DNA of 7,547 bases from Cyanobacteria bacterium OH_CDB_58 (GTDB taxonomy: Bacteria > Cyanobacteriota > Vampirovibrionia > Gastranaerophilales > Gastranaerophilaceae). The DNA is taken from assembly GCA_023435965.1 (NCBI GenBank), contig JAEZLC010000019.1:1-7547 (forward strand). Direction: 5' to 3'. The position numbers and the translations under genes were made by a program. Below the pieces are notes generated by a model. It was not told the origin of the DNA. It searched no databases and worked only from the letters and a program-made list of their open reading frames with translations. Below, piece by piece: positions 1 through 6,859 of the stretch; positions within the stretch are counted from its first letter, which is position 1, and each line of letters begins with the position of its first letter.

Positions 1-69
1 GTTAAATTCTCTTGATGGAGTGTGATTGTCTCCAAAATTTATCTGATAATGTTTTGGTGTAATTCTCAT
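1..69 (-). CDS. 5' end of an unrecognised gene, partial
   Basis: An open frame on the minus strand starts with ATG at 67-69 and runs out of the window at position 1, giving 23 residues that begin MRITPKHYQINFGDN. An AGGA stretch lies about 8 nt upstream of the ATG as a ribosome-binding site, and a good -10 hexamer (TATAAT on the minus strand, 130-135) lies further upstream. The peptide is hydrophilic, has no signal peptide, and cannot be assigned to a family. Short N-terminal stretches containing 'NFG' are, from memory only, common on uncharacterised proteins of gut Gastranaerophilales. The gene would be transcribed divergently from ade. Because only 69 nt are visible, the frame could be open by chance. 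Confidence 0.45.
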   Translation of the reverse strand, partial: MRITPKHYQINFGDNHTPSREFN

Positions 70-121
70 CTCTAATGTCCTAATGTCTAGTGCTAGTTCT
101 TTTTTCGATTTAATTTAATTC

Positions 122-198
122 GGATAAGTATTATAATCAAAAATAAAAAAATAATATATTAACCGTATGGTGATTTCTGTAAAAACACTAACTTATCC
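122..198. repeat. 8-bp inverted repeat GGATAAGT / ACTTATCC
   Basis: GGATAAGT at 122-129 is the exact reverse complement of ACTTATCC at 191-198, with 61 nt between the arms. The left arm touches the minus-strand -10 candidate (130-135) and would cover the expected transcription start. Seven T follow the right arm. It could be a pair of operator half-sites or a weak long-loop hairpin. A chance match of this length is quite possible in such AT-rich DNA. Confidence 0.25.
130..135 (-). promoter_or_regulatory. candidate -10 box for the leftward gene
   Basis: Read on the minus strand the bases are TATAAT, a perfect sigma70-type -10 hexamer, preceded by TGAT, which is close to an extended -10. No good -35 hexamer sits 16-18 nt upstream, where there is only AT-rich DNA. 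Transcription would start near 123 and give a leader of about 55 nt before the ATG at 69. Confidence 0.3.
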
Positions 199-284
199 CT
201 TTTTTTCTAGCAATATCTTAAAAAACGACGTTTAATAAAAATTAATAATTCTCTTTGGCAAAAAGATTTATGTTGAATTTTTCT

Positions 285-293
285 TGTGATAAT
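285..293 (+). promoter_or_regulatory. candidate extended -10 promoter of ade
   Basis: TG-T-GATAAT matches an extended -10 element (TGn followed by a hexamer with 5 of 6 consensus bases). It would start transcription near 300, about 35 nt before the ade start codon. No -35 hexamer stands at the usual distance: TTGGCA at 255-260 is a good hexamer but lies 27 nt upstream of the -10 hexamer. The call rests on the -10 alone. Confidence 0.3.
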
Positions 294-334
294 ATAAATA
301 GTTAATAGTTTTTAGACAAAGAATAAAGGTGTTT

Positions 335-2062
335 ATGCAAATTGAGGATGTAATTAAAGTAGCCAGAGGCGAAGTAAAAGCTGATTTAGTCATAAAAAAT
401 GCAAATATTATAAATGTTTTGTCAGAAGAAATTCACAAAGCGGATATTGCAATTGTAGGAGATGTAATTGCAGGTGTCGGCAGTGGGTATGAAGGCGAAA
501 AAGAAATAGATGTGCAAGGTGCTTATATTTCTCCCGGATTTATTGACGGTCACGTTCATATCGAAAGTTCTATGTTAATCCCTTCTGAATTTACAAAAGC
601 AGTAGTGCCGGCAGGAACTACAACCTTGATTATCGATCCTCATGAAATATCAAATGTTCTTGGTTTGCACGGAATAAGCTTTATGAAAGAAGCCGTGAAG
701 GATTTACCGATTGATGTATACACAATGCTTCCATCTTGTGTTCCGGCAACCAGTTCAGAAACTTCAGGTTTTGAGTTGAGTGCATATGATTTGTCACTTT
801 TGATAGATAGCCCTTGGGTTTTAGGTATTGCAGAAATGATGAATTTCCCTGGAGTATTAAACCGAGATAAAGAAGTTATGGCAAAAATAAAGCTTGCTAC
901 AGAGAAAAATAAAAGAATAGACGGTCACGCTCCTTTTATTACAGGAAAGGACCTTTGTGCTTATATCGCTTCAGGAATTACGTCTGATCATGAGTGCACA
1001 AATCCCGAAGAAGCCATTGAAAAATTAAGACAGGGTATGTATATTATGATTCGTGAAGGCTCAGCGGCTAAAGACTTAGAAGCTCTTATCCCTGTTTTAA
1101 AAGAGAAAAATACAAGAAAGTGTATGTTTGTTACAGACGACAGGCATCCGACAGACTTGTTAGAACACATCAATTACATGGTGAGAAAAAGCGTTGCCGC
1201 AGGAATAGACCCTATAAAAGTTATTCAAATGGCAAGTCTTAATACGGCAGAATACTTCAAAATTCAAAATCTTGGTGCAATTGCTCCTGGGTATAAGGCT
1301 GATATCTTGGTTTTTGATAACCTTGTTGATTTTAAGCCTAAAATGGTATTTAAATCAGGCAATTTGGTTGCCGAAAACGGAACCTTGATTAATAAAGAGG
1401 AGAAACCACAACTTCCTTTAATCAGAGGGTCTGTTAACGTAAAGTGGATTGAGTATGAGGACTTTAAGATAAAAGCAAAATCCGAAACGGTTAGAACTAT
1501 CGAAGTAATACAGAATCAACTGCTTACAAAATCAGCATTGAGTCTTATAAATATAGTCGATGGTTATGCTGAGCCAAACTTAGAAGACGATGTGTTAAAA
1601 ATTGTAGTTATAGAACGTCATAGAGCTAGTGGTAATGTTGGTAAAGGCTTTGTTAAGGGCTTTGGACTTAAGTCAGGAGCTATAGCCTCAACTGTTGCTC
1701 ACGATTCTCATAATATGATTATTGTCGGAACAAATGATGAAGACATGTACAAAGCTGCTGTTGAACTTGTTAAGTCCCAAGGCGGCAAGGTAATTGTCGA
1801 TAAGGGAGTCGTCCTTTCAAAGTTGCCACTTCCTATCGCCGGATTAATGTCCAACGAAAAATTAGAGTTTGTCATAGAAAAGTGTAGAGAGCTGAAAGAA
1901 GCGGCTAAAAAAATCGGATGCAAGCTTTTAGATCCTTTTATGACTATGTCTTTCTTGTCTTTATCTGTTATTCCAGAGCTTAAAATAACTGATAAAGGTG
2001 TTGTTGATGTTAACAAATCAGAGTTTGTTGATATTTTTGAAACTGATGTCTTTTTAGCATAA
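335..2062 (+). CDS. ade: adenine deaminase
   Basis: Hydrolyses adenine to hypoxanthine and ammonia in the cytoplasm, feeding purine salvage. The 575-residue length is typical of bacterial Ade/AdeC. The N-terminal amidohydrolase domain shows metal-ligand motifs in order: GHVHIESS (His73, His75), DPHE (101-104), GHAP (His198), SDHE (217-220) and TDD (267-269). From about residue 370 comes the family's characteristic C-terminal domain, with HRASGNVGKGF (429-439) and STVAHDSHN (452-460). I chose the ATG at 335 rather than the in-frame GTG at 329, because the purine-rich AAAGG at 325-329 lies 5 nt before the ATG and would overlap the GTG. It is monocistronic, ends in the hairpin at 2078-2104, and converges on the radical SAM cluster, with which it shows no functional link. 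No truncation or missing motif was seen. Confidence 0.96.
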   Translation: MQIEDVIKVARGEVKADLVIKNANIINVLSEEIHKADIAIVGDVIAGVGSGYEGEKEIDVQGAYISPGFIDGHVHIESSMLIPSEFTKAVVPAGTTTLIIDPHEISNVLGLHGISFMKEAVKDLPIDVYTMLPSCVPATSSETSGFELSAYDLSLLIDSPWVLGIAEMMNFPGVLNRDKEVMAKIKLATEKNKRIDGHAPFITGKDLCAYIASGITSDHECTNPEEAIEKLRQGMYIMIREGSAAKDLEALIPVLKEKNTRKCMFVTDDRHPTDLLEHINYMVRKSVAAGIDPIKVIQMASLNTAEYFKIQNLGAIAPGYKADILVFDNLVDFKPKMVFKSGNLVAENGTLINKEEKPQLPLIRGSVNVKWIEYEDFKIKAKSETVRTIEVIQNQLLTKSALSLINIVDGYAEPNLEDDVLKIVVIERHRASGNVGKGFVKGFGLKSGAIASTVAHDSHNMIIVGTNDEDMYKAAVELVKSQGGKVIVDKGVVLSKLPLPIAGLMSNEKLEFVIEKCRELKEAAKKIGCKLLDPFMTMSFLSLSVIPELKITDKGVVDVNKSEFVDIFETDVFLA

Positions 2063-2077
2063 TGTCTTTAATCTGAT

Positions 2078-2104
2078 AAAAAGCTGCTATATTAGCAGCT
2101 TTTT
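2078..2104. terminator. bidirectional rho-independent terminator
   Basis: The left arm AAAAAGCTGCTA (2078-2089) pairs perfectly with TAGCAGCTTTTT (2093-2104), giving a 12-bp stem with a 3-nt loop. The T-run serves transcription from ade (stop 16 nt before). The A-run becomes a U-run on the minus strand and serves the convergent gene, whose stop codon at 2106-2108 is adjacent. One hairpin therefore closes both convergent units. Confidence 0.88.
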
Positions 2105-2105
2105 A

Positions 2106-2390
2106 TTATATTCTGTTTTTCCACACTCCGCCTTTTCTGTCTCTTACAGCATCATAGCAAGACCAAAATCTAAACACTCCGGTAAGACCTAGTAATGCGT
2201 GTGTTATTACTTTATCATCTTTTTGGTCATTTACTATTTGACCGATCCCAGGCCAAACGAAAAATGACAAGGCTCCTGCTCCTACAGACCTTGGTGAAAT
2301 TTTTCCATTTTTGCCGTGAGTTTTAGCTATAGCTGTTGTTGAACTCAGCGATAGTGCTATAAGTAAGACTAAAGAAAAAGCCTTTTTCAT
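2106..2390 (-). CDS. small secreted or membrane-associated protein, unknown function
   Basis: A 94-residue protein not recognised as a named family. Residues 1-22 form a clear Sec signal peptide: MKK, a hydrophobic core and AIA before a likely cleavage site at 22/23. The mature part of about 72 residues is basic at first (KTHGKNGK). It then has two short hydrophobic stretches, about 36-53 with a WPGIGQ motif (46-51) and about 61-77, suggesting a small helical hairpin in or at the membrane, and a polar C-terminus. The PG-x-GQ turn loosely recalls small two-helix membrane families such as TM2 or DUF5683 proteins. That resemblance is weak. AAAGGAG at 2398-2404 is a strong ribosome-binding site 7 nt before the ATG. 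The gene starts 18 nt after the MATE gene ends and is last before the terminator, so co-transcription with the cluster is likely. Confidence 0.75.
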   Translation of the reverse strand: MKKAFSLVLLIALSLSSTTAIAKTHGKNGKISPRSVGAGALSFFVWPGIGQIVNDQKDDKVITHALLGLTGVFRFWSCYDAVRDRKGGVWKNRI

Positions 2391-2408
2391 GTAAGTTCTC
2401 CTTTGAAA

Positions 2409-3749
2409 TTATTTGTTTGCATATTCTAGTTTCACTCGTTTTAATTCATTCCAGATAATTATAGCCTGAAATATGCCGACTATAAAAAGTGATACGGCAA
2501 GTCCTATCCAAAAACCTTTTAATAAATAATTATACTTGTATGCCAGCGTAAACCCAAGAGGAAGTCCCAATAGCCAGTATCCTGCCAATATACTTAAAGA
2601 AACAATCTTGGTCTTTTTTAATCCTTTTAATATCCCGCTCGCTGATACCTGAAAACCGTCAACAACCTGAAATGCTGCAGCTATATACATAATAGGAATA
2701 CCAATGTATAGTATTTGTTTGTTATCTGTAAATAATTTAATGATTTCTGAGGGGAACAACAGCAATAGCATTGAACACATAACCATAAAAAGAGAAGACA
2801 TTGCTAACCCGGTTATTGAATATGCCTTTACCTCGTTGTAATCTTTTGCACCGTTAAAGAATCCGACTTTTATAGCTATGGCATTTGAGATAGCCAAAGG
2901 AATCATGAAAGTTGCTGATGATATTGTTGTTATTATGTTGTGTGTTGCAGCAAGAATACCTGCTGTTCTTCCGATGGAAAAGGTAATTATGTTAAATGCC
3001 AAAAATTCCAGCATAAGTGCTATTCCTATAGGGTATCCTATTTTTAACAGCTGTTTTAAATATTCGTAGTGAAGTATTTCTCTGAACTTTACCAGTTTTA
3101 CGCAGTAGATAAGAAGAGAAATCCCCATAAATGTTCTTGTTAAAAGCGTTGCTATTGCTAATCCTTTTGTACCCATTGATGGGAATGGTCCCAATCCGAA
3201 TACTAGTGCAAAATCCAGAACAAGATTTACCAAAACCGCCATCACCAATACGAAGTTCGGGAAATTGACTATTTCGTGTGCTTGTAAAAATTCTTTTATA
3301 GCCTGAAACAAGTAAATGCCAAAGAACGAAAAAGAGGTTATAAAAATATATTCCTTAATCAGAGGAACGAGAATCGGCTCGAAGCCGACATTGTCAATAA
3401 AAGGGATTGTTGATAGTGTTAAAGCACAAAATATTGCTGCTAAAATCATCGAAAATGAAAGACTAGCTTCGAAATATTTTTTTGTTCTTAATCTGCTGCC
3501 CCTGTAATTGGCTAAGACGATTGAAATGCTTGCTAGAAAACCTATTCCGATTATAAATATCGAAAATACTATTGAATTGGCAATACTTATAGCAGCTAAT
3601 GTGTTTATATTGTATTTTGCACCTACAAAAACATCGGTAGCACCAATCAATATCTGTCCTAAATTTCCTATAATAAGAGGGATAGATAAAACGATAAGGT
3701 CAACGCAGTGTTTTTTGTACTTGAGTATTGTTTCTAAAAAATTGTTCAT
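2409..3749 (-). CDS. MATE-family multidrug/metabolite efflux transporter (NorM-like)
   Basis: A 446-residue inner-membrane protein with about 12 hydrophobic segments arranged as two pseudo-symmetric halves (about 15-215 and 235-435), the usual MATE size. It would export an organic cation, toxin or metabolite in exchange for Na+ or H+. Asp39 in GATDVFVGA of TM1, Glu248 in GYPIGIALMLE of TM7 and Asp364 in QVVDG of TM10 sit where NorM-type proteins carry their cation-coupling acids. The second half also has the typical SGILKGLKKTK (371-381). The ATG at 3747-3749 is the only reasonable start: a stop codon lies four codons upstream in frame, and no clear Shine-Dalgarno is present, only AT-rich sequence with a short GAA. 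It begins 25 nt after radical SAM gene C stops, so translation may depend on the upstream gene. The position suggests export of whatever the radical SAM proteins help to make. A general drug pump placed there by chance is the alternative. Confidence 0.93.
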   Translation of the reverse strand: MNNFLETILKYKKHCVDLIVLSIPLIIGNLGQILIGATDVFVGAKYNINTLAAISIANSIVFSIFIIGIGFLASISIVLANYRGSRLRTKKYFEASLSFSMILAAIFCALTLSTIPFIDNVGFEPILVPLIKEYIFITSFSFFGIYLFQAIKEFLQAHEIVNFPNFVLVMAVLVNLVLDFALVFGLGPFPSMGTKGLAIATLLTRTFMGISLLIYCVKLVKFREILHYEYLKQLLKIGYPIGIALMLEFLAFNIITFSIGRTAGILAATHNIITTISSATFMIPLAISNAIAIKVGFFNGAKDYNEVKAYSITGLAMSSLFMVMCSMLLLLFPSEIIKLFTDNKQILYIGIPIMYIAAAFQVVDGFQVSASGILKGLKKTKIVSLSILAGYWLLGLPLGFTLAYKYNYLLKGFWIGLAVSLFIVGIFQAIIIWNELKRVKLEYANK

Positions 3750-3774
3750 TTCAATATTCTAGTATAAAAGAAAC

Positions 3775-4788
3775 TTATTTATACGGGTTCGGATAAAAGT
3801 TTCTTTTTGGGAACTGGTCGAGGTTTTCTTCCAGATGTCGTGCACTATTGTACATTTCGATTCTTAAATTAAGTTCTTCTGCTCTTTTTTTTATGTATTC
3901 AACTTGTTCTAAAATATGAGCTGGAATAGAAGAATTATTTCTCTGTATTTTGAACCATTCGTGTTCAATATCCAAAATAATTGCTCTTATGTCTGCTTTT
4001 GCTGTAAGTTGAAGCCATCTTTCGATTTCATCAAGTGAATCATTGTATTCTGGGAATAGTATGTATTTTGTTAATACATTGCTTTGATTAGGGTCAACCT
4101 GTGCTTTTGCATAGTTCTTGCTGTTTTCATAAACTTTATCAAAGCTGTCCTGATTTTTGATTTTTTTATAAGTGCGAGGATAACCTGCATCCATAGAAAC
4201 TACTACGTCTATCTTCTGTTCGCTTACTCCTCTTGCTATTGCAGGTGAGAATTTTATTCCTGATGTATGGATTCTCATTTTTATATCTTCTGCGTTATCG
4301 AGCAAGAAGTTTATCAGTTCCTCGAATTCGGCAAGAATTGTAGGTTCTCCGCCCGCAAATGTTATTTCCCCGCCGGATCTGAAAAGGTTATTTTCAAAAA
4401 TATCTTTTACAATAGGCAAAACGCTATAATGCTTGTATGTGTTGTAGAAGTCTTTCTTGTAATCTGTAAAGCAGTATTTGCAGTTACAGTTGCAGTGTGT
4501 CCAGTGATTAAAATGCAGGTAACTAAAGTATTTTTCGCTTTCGTCCCATTCTTTTGTTTCAAGGTTAAAGCATCCTTCGCATCTTGGGTCTATAATGCCC
4601 TTTTTATTATCTTCTATAAATTTTTGCTTTAGTTGAAAAAATTCATCCCAGTTAATTTTTTGTCCACTATATCCTGTTTGTAGAATTACGCTGCCACCTC
4701 CTACATGGCATCTCAAACAGCACATTTCTAAATGTGCTGGTTCAAAATTCAGTCCATGTTGTATCCAATTACAGCTCGTATATTCCAC
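3775..4788 (-). CDS. radical SAM protein C with N-terminal Cys-rich module
   Basis: A 337-residue cytoplasmic iron-sulfur enzyme of unknown substrate. The radical SAM loop is C99-x3-C103-x2-C106 (CNCNCKYC), which binds the [4Fe-4S] cluster that cleaves S-adenosylmethionine. GGEP at 146-149 is the SAM-binding motif, and VSMDAG (197-202) fits a later barrel strand. Ahead of the core is a module with Cys6, Cys23, Cys24, Cys27-His28, a GGG turn, an NW-x2-FF stretch and C70-x2-C73. It resembles the twitch/SPASM-type cluster domains that precede the core in some radical SAM proteins of surface-glycan loci. No Cys lies beyond 106, so there is no C-terminal SPASM. The start is GTG at 4786-4788, supported by GAGGA at 4795-4799 with 6 nt spacing and by the matching N-terminus of paralog B. 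It lies 50 nt after B and 25 nt before the MATE gene. Confidence 0.9.
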   Translation of the reverse strand: MEYTSCNWIQHGLNFEPAHLEMCCLRCHVGGGSVILQTGYSGQKINWDEFFQLKQKFIEDNKKGIIDPRCEGCFNLETKEWDESEKYFSYLHFNHWTHCNCNCKYCFTDYKKDFYNTYKHYSVLPIVKDIFENNLFRSGGEITFAGGEPTILAEFEELINFLLDNAEDIKMRIHTSGIKFSPAIARGVSEQKIDVVVSMDAGYPRTYKKIKNQDSFDKVYENSKNYAKAQVDPNQSNVLTKYILFPEYNDSLDEIERWLQLTAKADIRAIILDIEHEWFKIQRNNSSIPAHILEQVEYIKKRAEELNLRIEMYNSARHLEENLDQFPKRNFYPNPYK

Positions 4789-4838
4789 TTCTATTCCTCA
4801 ATTATTTATTAGTAACTTAACATTCTGGCTTTTTAACG

Positions 4839-5804
4839 TCAAGAATTCGGTCTTTCATTCATAAGATGTGCAGCTCTTTCATATAAGCTGTATTCTAAAC
4901 CAAGATCTATTGCTTTATTTTTAGCAAAGTCGAATAGTTTGTATATGTATTTTGGAATATTTGGTCTTTTAGAATAGAACCACTGAGATTCAATTTCTTG
5001 TATTACTGAACCTATTCCAATCTCTTTGCTTTTTTCTAGCCATAGCGTAATTTCTTTTTCACTGTCATTCACGCCAGGAATTACGATATATTTTGATTTG
5101 ACCAAAGTTGGTATCGCTTGATGTCTGGCATATTTTTGCAAATTATCCCAGACATCTTCATATGTATCAACTTGCTTGATTCTTTTATGCAATTCTTTAG
5201 ACCCTGAATCCACAGAAACAATTAAGTCCAGTGTTCCTTTTTTTAGTCCGTGTTCTATCGCTGGGCTGTAATCCATACAAGCTGAGTGAATTCTGATAAA
5301 TCCTATCCCAAAGTCCAATAAAATTGTAAGCACTTCTTCAAATTCTTCGAGCAAAGTGACTTCTCCGCCGCCAAAGCTTACATGGCCATTCGGTCTTAGT
5401 ATCTTTTTATCTAGCATATCCTTCAAAATTGGAAGGAAGTTGTATGTTACTTTTGAATTATATCCCTCTTTGTCTTCTGAAGTATGGCAATAGGAGCAGT
5501 TGCAATTGCATTTTGTCCAGTAGTCAAGGTTTATGAAGTTAATAAAGTCTTGTTGCTCTGGCCAGTCTTTTTCTTCAAGAAATACACATCCCTCGCATTT
5601 TGGATAAGTTTTTCCTTGTTTATGGAGTTCTTTTATTTTTCTTTTTTCGTTAAAAAACTCTTGCCAATTTATCGGTTCACCATTATAGTTGCTTTTTATA
5701 ATGGTGTTTCCCCCGCCCGTTCCGCTGTATAAACAACAGATTTTGTATGAGTTTATATCAAAATTTATGCCCTGATTTAACCAGATACAGCTTTTATATT
5801 TCAA
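4839..5804 (-). CDS. radical SAM protein B, divergent paralog
   Basis: A 321-residue paralog of A and C with the same architecture. The N-terminal module has Cys6, Cys23-Cys24, GGG and C70-x2-C73. The radical SAM loop is C99-x3-C103-x2-C106 (CNCNCSYC). The barrel carries VSVDSG (196-201) and YIVIPGVND (239-247). It departs from its sisters where they agree. After the CC pair it reads LYSGT instead of x-x-CH, losing one Cys and one His. The SAM-binding motif is GGEV (146-149), not GGEP. SACMDYSPAI replaces SGIKFSPAI. The core cluster ligands are intact, so catalysis remains possible, perhaps with another substrate or partner. The start is TTG at 5802-5804, overlapping the TGA of gene A as TTGA, with AAGGAAG at 5812-5818 and 7 nt spacing. 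Translational coupling to A is likely. The start also matches the N-terminus of C. Confidence 0.88.
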   Translation of the reverse strand: MKYKSCIWLNQGINFDINSYKICCLYSGTGGGNTIIKSNYNGEPINWQEFFNEKRKIKELHKQGKTYPKCEGCVFLEEKDWPEQQDFINFINLDYWTKCNCNCSYCHTSEDKEGYNSKVTYNFLPILKDMLDKKILRPNGHVSFGGGEVTLLEEFEEVLTILLDFGIGFIRIHSACMDYSPAIEHGLKKGTLDLIVSVDSGSKELHKRIKQVDTYEDVWDNLQKYARHQAIPTLVKSKYIVIPGVNDSEKEITLWLEKSKEIGIGSVIQEIESQWFYSKRPNIPKYIYKLFDFAKNKAIDLGLEYSLYERAAHLMNERPNS

Positions 5805-6823
5805 TGTATTACTTCCTTCTTGTGTTTCTGCATATGAGAGGCTCTATCATATAACTCGCAGTTTATCATTTCCAGTTCTTTAGCCCTATTGACGCCATAT
5901 TCCAATAGGTCGTACACATGTTGAGGAACCTTATCACTATTGTGCTGGTACCAGCCTCCTTCAACATCCAAAATAATCCATCTTATTCCTGCTTCAACAG
6001 TCAGTTGGAACCACTTTTCCAGTTCTTCTACCGTATCATTTACGCCGGGAATGATTATATACTTAGTTCTCGCAAGCCCTTTGTTGATCGTTTGAGATTT
6101 AGCGTAGTATCTTATATTTTCCCATACCTTATCAAAACAAGGCACTCGCTTTATATTTTCATATGTTTCTTTTGTTCCTGCATCTACTGAAACAATTACA
6201 TTAAGTTTCCCTTCACTAATGCCACGAGCAATGGCTGGTGAGAATTTAATACCTGAAGAATGAACTCTTATATTGTCCATTCCGTAGTCCAGAAGCAATT
6301 GTACCAACGGCTCGAATTCTTCCAATACTGCAGGCTCTCCGCCTCCAAATCCGACTTCGCCTCCGGGTCTTAGATAACCCTGCTCTGCGAGTTCTTTTAT
6401 TACGGGGAGCATGTTGTAGCTCTCTCTGGTATTAAAATGGTTGTTGTCAGCGGATGTGAAACAGTATCTGCATTTGCAGTTGCATTTTGTCCAGTGGTTG
6501 AAAACCATATAATCAATGTAGTCTTCGTCATCCCATTCTCGTTCTTTTAAGAAAATACAGCCTTTGCATTTATCGAGAATTATTCCTGCTTTGTTGAGCT
6601 CTCTCATTCTTCGTTTTTCTTTGAAGAATTTTTTCCAGTCGATTTTTTCACCCTTGTAATTATCAATGATAATTTGCCTTCCACCGCCTTCATGACAGTT
6701 GAAGCAGCATAGTTTTATGTCTGAATAATCAACGTTAAAACCATGTTGAACATATTCGCAACTTAAATAACTCTGCTTTTTTTCAGGTTTTTTAAAAAAC
6801 TGTTTTATTTTTTCTATTATCAT
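5801..6823 (-). CDS. radical SAM protein A with basic N-terminal extension
   Basis: A 340-residue paralog and the first gene of the cluster. Residues 1-18 (MIIEKIKQFFKKPEKKQS) are a basic amphipathic extension absent from B and C, perhaps for membrane or partner contact. Then come Cys22, Cys39-Cys40-x2-Cys43-His44, a GGG turn, C86-x2-C89 and the radical SAM loop C114-x3-C118-x2-C121 (CNCKCRYC). GGEP is at 161-164, VSVDAG at 211-216 and YIIIPGVND at 255-263. SGIKFSPAIARG (190-201) is identical in protein C. There is no C-terminal SPASM domain. I start it at ATG 6821-6823, with GGGGA at 6830-6834 and 6 nt spacing. The upstream in-frame GTG at 6851-6853 would fall at the transcription start predicted from the promoter at 6860-6888. 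The substrate is unknown; modification of a peptide, lipid or sugar intermediate is possible. Confidence 0.9.
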   Translation of the reverse strand: MIIEKIKQFFKKPEKKQSYLSCEYVQHGFNVDYSDIKLCCFNCHEGGGRQIIIDNYKGEKIDWKKFFKEKRRMRELNKAGIILDKCKGCIFLKEREWDDEDYIDYMVFNHWTKCNCKCRYCFTSADNNHFNTRESYNMLPVIKELAEQGYLRPGGEVGFGGGEPAVLEEFEPLVQLLLDYGMDNIRVHSSGIKFSPAIARGISEGKLNVIVSVDAGTKETYENIKRVPCFDKVWENIRYYAKSQTINKGLARTKYIIIPGVNDTVEELEKWFQLTVEAGIRWIILDVEGGWYQHNSDKVPQHVYDLLEYGVNRAKELEMINCELYDRASHMQKHKKEVIH

Positions 6824-6859
6824 TAAAATTCCCCGTAGAATAATGGAAATCACACTATA

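Larger units (their letters stand above)
70..334. other. divergent intergenic region upstream of ade
   Basis: These 265 bases are very AT-rich and hold no convincing open frame. They contain candidate promoter elements for both flanking genes and an 8-bp inverted repeat (122-129 with 191-198), followed by a run of seven T at 200-206. No purine riboswitch is recognisable: the conserved core and paired loops expected upstream of purine genes are absent. No tRNA or other structured RNA was seen. Confidence 0.6.

Noticed and set aside
329..334. GTG at 329 as the start of ade
   Set aside because: It would place the start codon on top of the purine-rich ribosome-binding site. The ATG at 335 has correct spacing.
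200..334. Purine riboswitch upstream of ade
   Set aside because: Neither the conserved core bases nor the two paired loops of the purine aptamer could be found.
1708..2016. 102-residue minus-strand open frame inside ade
   Set aside because: It is opposite the conserved C-terminal domain of ade and shows no protein-like features of its own.
4267..4632. 121-residue plus-strand open frame inside radical SAM gene C
   Set aside because: It lies fully opposite a gene with intact family motifs. Its Val/Cys/Phe-rich translation is the antisense shadow of the Cys-rich module.
4789..4838. Internal promoter or small precursor gene between radical SAM genes B and C
   Set aside because: TTGACG is present, but no acceptable -10 sits 16-18 nt away. 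The 50-nt gap is too short for a precursor peptide gene.
5484..5732. Plus-strand open frame inside radical SAM gene B
   Set aside because: Antisense shadow of the conserved Cys-rich region, with no ribosome-binding site or recognisable motif.
6824..6853. GTG at 6851-6853 as the start of radical SAM gene A
   Set aside because: The ATG at 6823 has GGGGA 6 nt upstream, and the predicted transcription start falls at about 6853, leaving the GTG without a leader.
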